From NCBI GenBank assembly GCA_019055375.1, contig JAHQIW010004478.1:39620-103619 (forward strand): 64,000 nt of DNA, in the 5' to 3' direction. A program made the position numbers and the translations under genes. Numbering within the stretch: position 1 is the first letter of the stretch; each line of letters begins with the position of its first letter. The notes under the pieces are model-generated. The model saw nothing but the letters and a program-made list of their open reading frames with translations, did not search any database and was not told where the DNA came from. Below, in pieces: positions 45,855 to 56,120 of this stretch. Source of the stretch: Parelaphostrongylus tenuis. Its lineage: Eukaryota > Nematoda > Chromadorea > Rhabditida > Metastrongylidae.

Positions 45855-46490
45855 GAATAATTCAGCATCGATTCCTTTACAAGAAGGGATATATCCTGGG
45901 ACTGGCTGAACAGAAAGGCAGCGCTCTTACAGGTCCGCCACTACACAAGTGCCATAGCCTTTCGAGGACCAGTGTTGATAGGCAGATAGCGTCACGCAGT
46001 CGCTTTCCAATGAGACGCAACGCTGGCATTATCTGTGCAAGCTTTTCTGGTCGTCTGCCTACTTTTCCACGAGACGCGAAGCCACCATTACTGTACCAGA
46101 GCGAAATTTGATGTCGCGTGTTGTGAATCTAAATGACTGTCATGGCTCTTAAAGGGTTAACATACCTCGTGAACTGCTCAAATTTCTCATCAGATCACAT
46201 ATTGTTTTGAGTGAGGTCTATGATAATATTCCACTGTGAAAAGTGTGATCCATTTTATCAGTCATGGGCGATTGGTTGTTGGTCACTGCGACGCTGGGAA
46301 CTTCATCACCTGGCATGTGGTGATTTTGTAAATAATTCGGCGTCGATTCATATATATAAGGGGTGTATTCCCTTGCAGGAGAGTGTGTGAAGCGAAATGC
46401 ACCGTGCTACTGATGAGTTTGTAAGGTCGAAACACGTGCCTTGCACAAAATAAGTGGCATAAAATGCCTCATGAAGAGCTCAAGATATGT
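45855..46490 (+). mobile_element. Hammerhead-bearing terminal arm relics (two)
   Basis: AATAATTCAGCATCGATTCC (45,857) and AATAATTCGGCGTCGATTC (46,333) both resemble the arm at 33,325-33,350 (minus). The second is followed by TATATATAAGGGG and then the hammerhead motif at 46,404; the first has lost its ribozyme. Confidence 0.45.
46404..46446 (+). ncRNA. Degenerate hammerhead motif
   Basis: Stem I GTGCTA/TTGCAC (one mismatch), CTGATGA, poorly paired stem II, GAAAC, ACGTGCC. The cleavage triplet is GCC where GUC would be expected, so inactive if correct. A TATATATAAGG box lies about 55 bases upstream. Confidence 0.55.
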
Positions 46491-46499
46491 TATCGGGTT

Positions 46500-48380
46500 G
46501 CAACGATAACGTTTCTGCTTGTAGTCGAAATATCACTGTATGATACCTAAAATCCGCTGTTAGGTTCAAAAAACGCACTCCAGAATCAAAACGTCGTCAT
46601 TTTGTTCGCCAGTGAAACGTAATATGAAGGTTGTCTCGCAAATCCAGCATCGAAGGTGGTATTTCTTATGTTATCGAATGATCATAAACACATAGAGTTA
46701 GAAAGAGTAGATAAATGTTATACAACAGCTGATAATATATTACTCTTTTCTACGATAAGGTTATCTCGTTGGAGCATGAGAGATTTGCTGACACATGGAT
46801 GCTCTCTGTCATTGAAAACCCTTTATATAAGCCTATTATGTGGTATTCCGTCATACAGTGATATGTTTCTCAAAGCCCTAATTCACCCGAAATTCACAGG
46901 TTTCCATTGTATCACGCGTAGATGCAAAATTCCCAGTGCGTGCGACACACGACGTCGCGAGCGGTGGCAGACATATGGGCTACTTGAGATTCAACGATTA
47001 CTTCGCAGACGGCATTCCTGCCTAAAGGCGGTGATTGAGAAACTATTGTAAGTATCGTTTGGCATCTTAGCAGTATATCTTCTGCAAGAACTTGCCTTGT
47101 TGGCATACCAAGGACCTTTACTGAAGCGCTACCAATCAAGCAAGCAAGATGATGACATGGATTAGCTAATTTGATCACGTGTAAACCGTGTCAGTTGTCA
47201 TGTAATTCGCAGAGTATGTCATCTGCTCTTGTATTGATCTCTAGCTTCCGTCTCTGCGACTCGAAAAATCGCATTAGTAAAGAGCAGATAGTTCGTTTGT
47301 ATAAATGAAAAGAATTGAAGACACATAAGCGGAGTGAACACTGAACCGGACTTCAAAGAATGGGAGTGTGGTTATCGATGACTACCCGTCCGATGAGCGG
47401 ACGTGTTCGTGGCTGATATCAACCGCCCGTGTTTGCAAAAGAATTAGCTTCAAGGGTTCGTTATAGACTTTGCGGAGGTCACAGTGTTGACAGCAAACCA
47501 CGAACACAGGCGATGAGACGAGAGAGAAAGGAATAGCAATTGTGCTGTGGCCGCACTAGCACTGAAGACACGTCATCCAAGTACATGAGTGAGGGAGCAT
47601 GATCTAAAAACACTCAAAAGACCTACATCTCGAAGTTTTCACAAATTAGAATATTTGATCTGGATATGTTGTAAGTAAAATAAAATAATGCTAAGCATGA
47701 TATATTAATAGTAGAGGACTAGAGAGTTGTCAGATAGATACAACTTGCTTCCTACCATTTTTTAGATTATTTTAGAATAAATCTTAAAATCTGAAGGATG
47801 AAAACTTACTGTTTGCATTACAAGACGTGATACAAATACCTGAGGCTGCACCTCTGCTGCTGCAATGCCAGAAACCGTTGCACGAACAGTGGCATTTCAC
47901 TACAGATCACAGAAACGGGCAAAGCGACACTGCTGACCGTGAAGTTTCTACTGCGAGATGCAGAGTTTTTGTGATTTTGTTGTCAGTTTGAAATGAAACA
48001 TTCTGCCAAGTAAAATTCTGGAGTTCATCTCTTTCTATTATTGCGCTCTTAAGAACTCGAAATCTTCTCATCAAAAGCTTCGCACCATACCTGAAGCTCT
48101 GAAAAAAGTGGCAAAGGTTGTATTCGATAAAGATAAATTCTCCATCTACTCATTTTCAAATCACACCAAGAAGCAATTGGTATCAGAGTGATAGACTTTT
48201 TGGCAACTCTTTCAATGTTAAAGACGTTCCTACGAAGTGGATTTAGTATCATAATCAGTTTTTTCAAGCTATCAAATGACAATAAAACACAAATAAATTA
48301 ATTGCCAAGTGTTCAGTGATAACCAGAAATGATTCTTCTTCTCTTTCTTCTTAAGTGGCGCACGAGGTGTTGAATCCAAA
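46500..48380. other. Non-coding stretch
   Basis: The 131-codon frame at 46,656-47,051 has no start context, domain or splice support. Nothing else recognised. Confidence 0.35.
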
Positions 48381-48389
48381 CTTTGTTCA

Positions 48390-49550
48390 CACAATAGAAC
48401 AGCTAACATTTCACCAGGTCGCCTTCGTGGGAACCTGGAAAAGTCAAAGTAGTTTACAATCCAGTCAGTGAAACACTTCCATCACTTCTTTAGAGAAAAT
48501 TGTCAAGCTTGAATTTCGATTGCATCAAGCACAAAGCCAGTTTTTAACATATTCACCACTTTTTTCTTATTATATGTCTTTCCACTGAATGAGCAGGTGA
48601 AGAACAACGGAAGGGTAATCACATAGACCAAAATGCACTATACTCATCAAAGCAACAGTCTTATATACTGACTCATATCACGGGTGATTACGATGCATTC
48701 ATCCCTGCTGTTCATAGCTGGATTGGTCGTGTTTATCCAGAACGCCTCAAAATATATTTCGCGCTGATGTTTTTTTCTCCTGCCCAAGGGTGGTGACCTC
48801 TATATCACATACTCCGGCATGCTTTTGGGCTCTATGTATACCTAGCGTTTTTTCTAGAATGGCGTATGTCAGCTGGATGTTTCTTCTATGCCAGCATAGA
48901 GCGGCCTATCAGTTTCGCCGACAAATTCGTCGTCGCACCCTTTGCAAGAGATTAGGCACACTGTGCCTACGCTCACGCAATCACTGTCTCTGCCGTAAGA
49001 GCACATTCAGCAGTTTTTTGTTGTGCAGAGGCGGTCATATAAAGGATTACGAAGTAATTGGCGCCTAAGAGTATTTGATAATTTTTCTGTTACTGATACC
49101 AGATGCTCAAAACCTGCTCTTTTCAAACAACGCTTTATAGCCGTACTTATCTCATTTGAAAAGAACGGGAGGATAAACGGGATCCTACTTTCTTCTAGAC
49201 CTTTCGTGCAAGGACAGTGTTGTTTCCTCTAAACCTAAGCCGGGGATTACATAGCTGTAGCCATCAGAAATGGCTATTTTCCCGAGCTAGGTTTTCGGAT
49301 TCTCTTCTCTGCTCCTCTCCAGTGAACACACGGCGGCTGCTCGAAACATGTTTTTTCCTGACGCCTTCTTCGTATGCGAGGGGATGAAAAGAGAGATAGT
49401 GAACCTGGATATTCTAATTACATGGTTTTCGGTACCACTTTGTAATATAGCCTTTATCTCTTGAGTTTGTTTGTACGTTCAAAAAAGGAAGCCAAATATC
49501 CTTTGATGTCTCACGGGTGACTTTTGTATACCCTGACTGTTCACCTAGCT
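48390..49550 (-). pseudogene. Penelope-like element relic, second copy
   Basis: The minus strand encodes, in shifting frames, FFSNEISTAIKRCLKRAGFE, RNPLYDRLC, GRDSDCVSVGTVCLISCKGC and GETDRPLYAGIEE, aligned with the relic at 41.5-42.5 kb. Many stops. The terminal motif near 48,405-48,440 is a destroyed form of the hammerhead-like end. Confidence 0.75.
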
Positions 49551-49559
49551 ATCTAAAAC

Positions 49560-50340
49560 ATCTGTCTAGCTCTCCTTGAGTCGAACACCATGATCAAACA
49601 ATCATCTACATTCCTACATTATGCTTGGGTGTTAAATAAAGTTTATATTTAGAATTATAGCCTAATATAAGAATCATTTATAGAGCGGAATACCATGTCC
49701 GAATACTCGAGACTCGAGCAATCGAATTATTACTAAAATATCAAAAGAGAATAAACAGTATATTTTTTTGAATTTGGGTGCTAGGAGAGAAAAGTACCAA
49801 AAAAATTACATCTCCGGATTTGCCGAAGTTTGAGCTATCTAATGATGCTAAGAATCTTGAGCGCTTGTTCTTTTCGCGATAAATAATGTGATGGATCGAG
49901 CCGATACGGTAAGTCACCGGCACTGCCTTGGTATATTCAACTGTTCAACTATTTTTTTTTGCATTCGTTATTCATTAGTTTGTTTGTTGTTTTGTTTATT
50001 CATGTGATTATTATTTGAGGAATTCATAAATCAATATTCAGCATCGTTAAGTGATATGTAAGGTGTGATTTAGCAATATTCGCTTTGGGGCGTTGATTTG
50101 AGCGAGATCTCCCGGGTTACTAGAAAATTCAAGGAAATTCATCAGCCAAGTTAACTCTCGTCATGAGAAAGCGGCCTTTTGAAGTTCTCAAAGACTCTCT
50201 TCTGTGAAAGTACAAGTGGATGCCTTTCAGCTTTTCATCAACCAACTCTGGAACGATTTGCTTTATCTGTTTTTCGCTGCCTGCAGGTGAACAAATTGAA
50301 TTTTATAAGCGTATGATCAAGTGACTGATGAGAACATGAA
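49560..50340. other. Non-coding stretch
   Basis: No supported feature. 49,815-49,855 (TTTGAGCTATCTAATGA) is a family A-like scrap. Confidence 0.4.
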
Positions 50341-51075
50341 AGCTGAAATAAATGCGATTTCTGATTCTTAGAAATACATTGCCATAAATGTTTGACATTC
50401 AAAACTGTGTTCCCCTATTATCAATATGAAAGCACCCGTAACGTCGGCGCTTTCCTCGCTTGCGAAATTGTTATTATTGGGAAAATCACGGCTTATGTTG
50501 GAGGATCTGAGATGGCGAAATTCATATTCGAGTCAAGACCACTGAGAAATTCGTGTATTCCCTGACAGTTACTTTTAAGTCATCCCATTCATCTACATGT
50601 ATCTCATTAGAAATTTAATATGCATGTGATCTTACTAATCGATTTCGTAGCAGCAGCTCTGTAGAAGATTTTTCTCAGACGAATTTCACTCAGATTTACA
50701 CGAGATGGAAACCTCTCTATCCTTTAGAAAGGCAAACAGCTGCCATTCTCTTGATAATTACTGAGAACGTGTTGCTAGCCTTATTAGCTGGTTCAAAGAG
50801 GTGGAAAATTTAATTCAGTCCATACACATAGTACTTTTTAGTAGATTCAAAACCTCATTAAGATGGCGAGGCTTCCAACCGATATCGCTATGACTTCGCT
50901 GCTGTCCACATTCTCGGCAGTGTTTGGATGTGAGGTGTTGCTCGAAGGCTAGGGTTTGCAAAGAGGAATGTCACGATACTACAAAAAGTTTCAGTATGAG
51001 GTAGATGATTGGGCCAAATAATCATTTTTGAGCCCCATGTCATGTGGTCTGTCGAAAAAAAAGCTGACTTATAGA

Positions 51076-51118
51076 GCCCGATACACGTGTTTCAACTTTG
51101 CAGTCTCGTCAGTCGGGC
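51076..51118 (-). ncRNA. Hammerhead ribozyme, complete core
   Basis: The minus strand, in order: stem I GCCCGA (51,113-51,118), CTGACGA, stem II GACT/AGTT with tetraloop GCAA, GAAAC, stem III ACA/TGT around CG, triplet GTA, stem I TCGGGC (51,076-51,081). Stem I pairs 6 of 6. All invariant core bases are present (position 7 may be any base). Stem III is minimal and its ACACGTGT is self-complementary, the pattern of hammerheads thought to work as dimers. Confidence 0.88.
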
Positions 51119-51460
51119 AGTTACCCTTTCTCATCTTTTGCCTGTGTGGGTGCTCCAGTCATCACAGTGAGAGTTAGCACGACGAGCGTTTTACACTCTA
51201 TGTCCAGTGAAATTATCACCGAACGCAAAGTGTTGTACACTCGATTGCTGATGGCTAGTATAATCAATATGTCATATCTTTAGTCGTTTCGAGTGCTTTC
51301 TTAAGACCACAGCTCAAATTTCAATATGTCAAATAATCAAGCCACGAATGTCATGTGGTCTGTTAGAAAAGGGAAAGTGTAAAACGTTCGTCGTCGCTAA
51401 CTCTTAGTGCGTGGTCTGGAGCACCCACACAGGATTGGCAAAAGACGAGAAAGGGTAACT

Positions 51461-51503
51461 GCGCGACTGACGAGACTGAAAGGTTGAATCACGTGTATCG
51501 GGC
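51461..51503 (+). ncRNA. Hammerhead ribozyme motif, mutated
   Basis: Opposed partner of 51,076-51,118. Stem I GCGCGA/TCGGGC has one mismatch, the core CTGACGA is intact, stem II has loop GAAA, but GAAAC reads GAATC, breaking the pair next to the cleavage site. Confidence 0.7.
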
Positions 51504-51985
51504 TCTATAATTCAGCCCTTTTTTAACAGACCACATGACATGCGTGGCTAAAAAATGATTATTTGGCATTATTTATTGTAGTGAGCACTAAGAAGTTGAA
51601 TGCCACCACCTTCACATCTGTGTCTGTTGCGATGATTTACGCTACCAAAACCAATGTCGCATTTCGGTTTCCCGACATTGCAACTAGGAAGAGGCAAGCT
51701 CTGTCGTTTGTAGAACGTCCTGTGAAGCAGGAAGTGAGTTTAGGTTCTGAAAATTTGGTTTTTTCTGACTTACTCATAAATTAAGTGAGGTGGGAAATCT
51801 AAAAGGCTTCAGCCTTTTAGTGGCTACGTGAAGCTGCATCGCAAAGCATGCTTTGACTGAAAGCACTTTAAGGCATATCTTTTCCTTCGAGTGTTTTCTT
51901 AAGACCACAGCTCAAATTTCAATATGCCTGGTAATCATTATTTGAGCCACTGTCAGTGGTCTGTTAATGAGGGCTGACTTATAGA

Positions 51986-52028
51986 GCCCGATACACGTGT
52001 TTCGATCTTGCGATCTCGTCGGTCGGGC
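51986..52028 (-). ncRNA. Hammerhead ribozyme motif, one core change
   Basis: Stem I GCCCGA/TCGGGC is perfect, stem II GATC/GATC with loop GCAA, GAAAC, triplet GTA. The core reads CCGACGA instead of CTGACGA, a change of the invariant U4. Confidence 0.8.
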
Positions 52029-52248
52029 AGTTGCCCTCTCTCGTCTTTTGCTAATCTCTGTGGTGCTAATCTCTCGAAAGAAAGCATATGATATATTGAA
52101 TATACTAGCCACGAGCATTCGAGTGTACAATACTCTGTGTTTGGTGAGTTTTTACCGGACATAGAGTGTAAATCGTACGTCGTCGCTAACTCTTATTGTG
52201 GGGACTGGAGCACCCACAGAGATTAGCAGAAGACGAGAGAGGGCAACT

Positions 52249-52291
52249 GCGCGACTGACGAGATCGCAAGATCGAAACACGTGTATCGGGC
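52249..52291 (+). ncRNA. Hammerhead ribozyme, complete core
   Basis: CTGACGA (52,255-52,261), stem II GATC/GATC with GNRA-type loop GCAA, GAAAC, minimal stem III, triplet GTA (52,283-52,285). Stem I GCGCGA/TCGGGC has one G-G mismatch in six. All catalytic core bases are present. Confidence 0.82.
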
Positions 52292-52829
52292 TCTATAAGT
52301 CAGCCCTCATTAACAGACCACTGACATGCGTGGCTCAAATAATGGTTACCAGGCACTTTCAGACAATTTTTACCAGTCAAAAAAATCGCTATATAGGTCT
52401 TTGGTACTCCTAAGCGCCAAGGCTATAGCGTTTTTCTTCCTGATTCCTTAAACTACTTTATCTTGAGTCAACACATTGCTAAGATCAATTAAGATCCATG
52501 TTCATGTTTGTAAGCTGTCAGTGCAAAAGATACCAACAGCGATTCTCTGATATTGAACATTCGGCAGAAATATTTAAAGCAGATTTATAATAGAAACTGG
52601 AATGAAAGCACATACGTACAAACTACTTCTCGTTTGAAAAACAATCTAGTGAATCAGTATCTTCTTCTGTTTAGCCGCTCCGAGGTGTTAGTAGTATGAT
52701 TTATTGAATATCAGCGAAACATATAACAATACAATTCAAAAGATCGACTGTTTTTGAAACCCCCAAAAAAACATTCAATATAATTCCAAAAAAGAATGTT
52801 TTAAGCTCAAAAAGGGGTTGGTACGCCCA

Positions 52830-52876
52830 GGGTCATACACCGGTGTTTCGGAGTTCGTCCTCCTCATCAGTGACCC
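52830..52876 (-). ncRNA. Hammerhead ribozyme, complete core (unit 1)
   Basis: The minus strand: stem I GGGTCA/TGACCC (6 bp), CTGATGA, stem II GGAG/CTCC with loop GACGAA, GAAAC, short stem III in the self-complementary ACACCGGTGT, triplet GTA. All core positions conserved; stem II is one pair shorter than in unit 3. Confidence 0.9.
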
Positions 52877-53104
52877 CCGCCCCACATTCAGCCCTGCATT
52901 GAAGCAAGGAGGGAGGCGTATGTGGTGATGGCACAGTGTACTATGACACTGTACCATCACCACCTCTCAGTCGGATAGATTTTTGCTGTTAGATCAAAAC
53001 TAACTCAAAAGATCGACTGTTTTTGAAACCCCCAAAAAAAAACATTCAATATTCACCACATACGCCTCCCTCCTTGCTTCAATGCAGGGCTGAATGTGGG
53101 GCGG

Positions 53105-53152
53105 GGGTCACTGATGAGGAGGACGAACCTCCGGAACACCGGTGTATGACCC
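53105..53152 (+). ncRNA. Hammerhead ribozyme, A13 mutated (unit 2)
   Basis: As unit 3 but GAAAC reads GGAAC (53,133-53,137), replacing invariant A13. Stems I and II are perfect. Predicted inactive. Its cleavage position (after 53,146) is 268 bases before that of unit 3 (after 53,414). Confidence 0.88.
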
Positions 53153-53372
53153 TGGGCGTACCAACCCTTTTTGAGCTTAAATCATTCTTTTTTGGAATTA
53201 TATTGAATGTTTTTTTGGGGGTTTCAAAAACAGTCGATCTTTTAAGTTAGTTTTGATCTAACAGCAAAAATCTATCGACTGAGAGGTGGTGATGGTACAG
53301 TGTCATAGTACACTGTGCCATCACCACATACGCCTCCCTCCTTGCCTCAATGCAGGGCTGAATGTGGGGCGG

Positions 53373-53420
53373 GGGTCACTGATGAGGAGGACGAACCTCC
53401 GAAACACCGGTGTATGACCC
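53373..53420 (+). ncRNA. Hammerhead ribozyme, complete core (unit 3)
   Basis: Stem I GGGTCA (53,373-53,378) with TGACCC (53,415-53,420); CTGATGA; stem II GGAGG/CCTCC with loop ACGAA; GAAAC; ACACCGGTGT with minimal stem III; triplet GTA (53,412-53,414). Every invariant position fits. The best ribozyme in the window. Confidence 0.93.
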
Positions 53421-53518
53421 TGGGCGTATCAACCCCTTTTTGAGCTTAAATCATTCTTTTTTGAAATTATATAACAATACATTTAATAATGCAGCACGAA
53501 TATTACCACAGTCGTGGT

Positions 53519-53555
53519 GGCTTACATTTCGGCAAGTTTCGCCATCTTCAGAGCC
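53519..53555 (-). ncRNA. Hammerhead-like motif in left PLE arm
   Basis: The minus strand reads GGCT, CTGAAGA, an extra T, stem GGC/GCC, GAAAT, GTA, AGCC. Stem I pairs 4 of 4. Its inverted partner is 54,815-54,850, where one core A is lost. Confidence 0.5.
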
Positions 53556-53759
53556 TGGAAAGGTCAAATTGATTTCGCAAGTTATTAAATCAAAGGCCTT
53601 CATACCCTAGCAGAAAACGTAGGAGATAAATTTTTGGGTCACCTAGGAATAACTTCATTTCAAAAACACTCACCTCTTAGATGTTTTAGGTCTTTCATTA
53701 GTCATTGAAGACCTGCCACTTCAAGTCCGTGACAATGTGAGACTGTGCCTGGCTCAGGT

Positions 53760-54590
53760 CGGGAATATCAGCCTGAGGTATGGTGCCAGGTCACGCGTTA
53801 TTATGAGGCATTCCTCTTTGCGGTTCACTTTTTGGGCCTTTGCTATGTATCCAAAAGGCTTCCAAAGTTTTGGCGCGTGGATGTTTTCGATTCCTGTGCA
53901 AGGACCGAGAATTTGACTTCAAAATCTGCTCCTTCATGCTTTTGTTCCTTATGCGTGCCTAGTGGGGTTTTTGGGTAGCAGTTACGTTTCCCAGCTAGGT
54001 GCTCTTTTACGCAGATGCAGAATGGTCTAACCCGTTTCGTCGATATATTCATCCCCGCAACCCTCGCAAGAGATCAGGTAAATTGTACCTGACACTCATG
54101 CAGTCGCCGTCTCTGCCGTTCGGGCAAACTTTGCAGTCGTTGGTTTCGCAGAGACGATCATACAGCCGGTTGCGGGCTAATTGGCGTTTTAGTGCTTTTG
54201 GTGGTATCTCAACTACTGCTACCGAATTATCTAAACCTGCTCTTTTTGAGCAGCGTTTAATAGCTGCACTTACTTCGTTGGAAATAAAAGGCAGGATGAA
54301 TGGAACTTTATCCTCGCTAGACCTTCCGTGTAGGGGTGCCGATTTTACCCTAAATTTAGCCCGAGAAGCTTCTATCGTGTTCTAGCCATTAGAGATGGCT
54401 ATTTTTCGTGCCAAGCTCAGGAACTCTACCTTGTGTTCTTTTCCTGTGCACACATTAGTAGCTGTTCGAGACATGTTTTTTATAAGTGCGCATTTTGTGT
54501 GCGAGGGATGGGCGGATAGGTAGTGAACCAGATGTTTTTGTTGCTTGGTTTCATAACAATAACCATAATAACGCTGACCCGGCACCATAC
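53760..54590 (-). pseudogene. PLE coding relic: linker and GIY-YIG nuclease
   Basis: The minus strand encodes HYLSAHPSHTKCALIKNMSR and LARKIAISNG (54,382-54,588), then KVPFILPFISNEVSAAIKRC, AVVEIPPKALKRQL, CKVCPNGRDGDCMSV, a frameshift, TIYLISC and GDEYIDETG (GIY and YIG blocks changed to TIY and YID), another shift, then TPLGTHKEQKHEGADFEV (53,843-54,052). At least two frameshifts; no RT domain. It sits between the inverted arms. Confidence 0.8.
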
Positions 54591-54814
54591 CTCAGGCTGA
54601 TTTTCCCGACCTGAGCCAGGCACAGTCTCACATTATCACAGACTCGAAGTGGCAGGTCTTCAATGATTAATTGAAAGACCTAGAACATCTAAGAGGTGAG
54701 TGTTCTTGAAATGAAGTTATTCCTATGCGACCCAAAAATTTCATCTCCTACGTTTTCTGCTAGGGTTATGAAGGCCTTTGATTTAATAACTTGCGAATCA
54801 ATTTGACCTTTCCA

Positions 54815-54850
54815 GGCTCTGAAGATGGCGAACCTTGCCGAACGTAAGCC
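54815..54850 (+). ncRNA. Hammerhead-like motif, degenerate, right PLE arm
   Basis: Identical to 466-501: GGCT, CTGAAGA, stem GGC/GCC, GAACGTA, AGCC, with one core A missing. Confidence 0.45.
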
Positions 54851-55575
54851 ACCACGACTGCTGTAATATTCCTGCTGCATTATTAACTGTATTGTTATAT
54901 GCTTCGCTGATATTCAATAAATCATACTACTAACACCTCGGAGCGGCTAAACAGAAGAAGATACTGATTTATTCAAACTATGCCAAGGTTAATAGATAGT
55001 CGGACCTGGAATCTAGTGAATCTTCTGAATGAGTGTTCTACCATGATCTCGCTTTAATAGAAACCTTCAAAATCGACGATTTTTTTCTAAACGAGTTTTT
55101 CTTTTAATTTCTCCTAAGGTTAATTCGAATTTGAACTATCAGGTATTTAGAAAGGCCTTAACACTATGGCAACCACGATGAAAAGTGGCGCTGCACGTGA
55201 CGCTATTGCGCGGCGGGCTACAACGATAGTGTGGTGGTTCTATAATAAAATTCAAATTTCTGTCGTTACTAAAGAGAATTAATGCAAGCAAGTGCTAAAA
55301 TATGATACATGAACTTCAACTAAGGCATTATGGTAAGAACAATGGAGAGACCTACTACTAAGAAAGCACCAAGAGAAAAACCAGATTTTTACGAAAAGGC
55401 GATATTTTGATCTTTTATTGAACATTTTTATGTCATTTCATCTATATTCAATCATGCTAGCTGTATTTATCTTTCATTCAACAAGTTAACAACAATTCGC
55501 GTTCATGCACTGCCGCAAATGAGTTATAGTTGATTAATCAATCACATTGATGTGGAATGCTGTGCAAAAGCACTT

Positions 55576-55647
55576 GCGTTAGCCGGGATTCGAACCCAGA
55601 TTTCACTCTTTCCAGGAGCGTGTGCTGCACCGTTGCACCACCGACGC
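55576..55647 (-). tRNA. tRNA-like cloverleaf, anticodon GGA (duplicate)
   Basis: Identical over all 72 bases to 1,228-1,299; canonical A and B boxes. Element arm, probably not a working tRNA. Confidence 0.6.
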
Positions 55648-56048
55648 TCGTTTAGCACAGCACTCTTTTTACCTCAACGCGTTTTCTGTCAACAGCTAAG
55701 CGTCGACGGTCTTCTGTTTTATGAAATGGAGAGAACTTATCTTCATAGCTGACGCGAGGTTGATAAACGTGTAAATTCGCTGCGTTCGGCGACCCGCCTT
55801 CTCAGAGCCTGTATATAGTATTCTTTTGTTTGTGTTTTTGCACAGCACTCCACATTAGTGGGTATATTTTGAGACCATACCACGGCAAGAGGTGGTCAAG
55901 TAAATGAATTTCGATTGATTATTGACACCCAATATCTGTCAACATAAGTGGGTTCAATGGCGATAGCGGCTACTATGCCAGACTGTCGACTGTTGACTGT
56001 TGACAGATAACGCGTTGTAGCGTTAAAAATCAGTGCTGTGCAAAGCGA

Positions 56049-56120
56049 GCGTCGGTGGTGCAACGGTTCAGCACACGCTCCCGGAAAGAGTGAGATATGG
56101 TTCCGAGTTTCGGCTAACGC
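56049..56120 (+). repeat. tRNA-like right arm (duplicate)
   Basis: Same sequence as 1,719-1,790, with damaged B box. Confidence 0.65.

Larger units (their letters stand above)
51013..51567. mobile_element. Inverted-arm element with opposed hammerheads, copy 1
   Basis: It begins GCCAAATAATCATTTTTGAG and ends with the inverse. Arms extend through ATGTCATGTGGTCTGT, the hammerhead and a GGGTGCTCCAG box (left 51,013-51,190; right about 51,360-51,567). No coding capacity. It lies in intron 1 of gene copy 3. Inverted arms with type I hammerheads resemble PLE termini or non-autonomous derivatives of them. Confidence 0.75.
50863..51733 (+). pseudogene. Secreted nematode-type protein, copy 3, broken
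   Basis: Exon 1 (from 50,863) encodes MARLPTDIAMTSLLSTFSAV then FGCEVLLEG and an in-frame TAG. The donor GTAAAC of copy 1 is changed to GGTTTGC, so the exon no longer ends at a splice site. Exon 2 (51,582-51,733, 152 nt, same length as in copy 1, donor GTGAGT) encodes VAFRFPDIATRKRQALSFVE. Exon 3 and the last exon were not found. Intron 1 is filled by a hammerhead-bearing inverted element that stops 14 bases before exon 2. Confidence 0.6.
51927..52353. mobile_element. Inverted-arm element with opposed hammerheads, copy 2
   Basis: It starts CCTGGTAATCATTATTTGAG and ends with the inverse (GGCTCAAATAATGGTTACC). Same arm sequence as copy 1. The flank before it (GTTTTCTTAAGACCACAGC, 51,891) is also found inside copy 1 at 51,298, so the two elements share more than the arms. 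Confidence 0.75.
52734..53468. mobile_element. Hammerhead-bearing element of three units, 735 bp
   Basis: Three related units: unit 1 minus (about 52,734-53,003), unit 2 plus (about 53,005-53,237, its 5' part replaced by an inverted end), unit 3 plus (about 53,238-53,468, 3'-truncated). Each has one hammerhead; unit ends carry a GATCGACTGTTTTTGAAACC box. Flanked by ATATAACAATACA at 52,721-52,733 and 53,469-53,481. No coding capacity. Units 2 and 3 are head to tail, units 1 and 2 head to head. Confidence 0.85.
52648..54985. mobile_element. PLE relic with long inverted arms, interrupted on the left
   Basis: The left arm is 52,648-52,733 plus 53,482-53,805; the right arm, uninterrupted, is about 54,570-54,985 in inverse. 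The coding relic lies between. The left arm is split by a 735-bp hammerhead element (52,734-53,468) with a 13-bp duplication of ATATAACAATACA. Confidence 0.8.

Noticed and set aside
46656..47051. 131-codon plus frame as a gene
   Set aside because: No recognisable domain, start context or splice support; opposite-strand frame overlaps it.
50318..50350. CTGATGAGAACATGAAAGC as a hammerhead
   Set aside because: No stem II can form and no cleavage triplet is in place.
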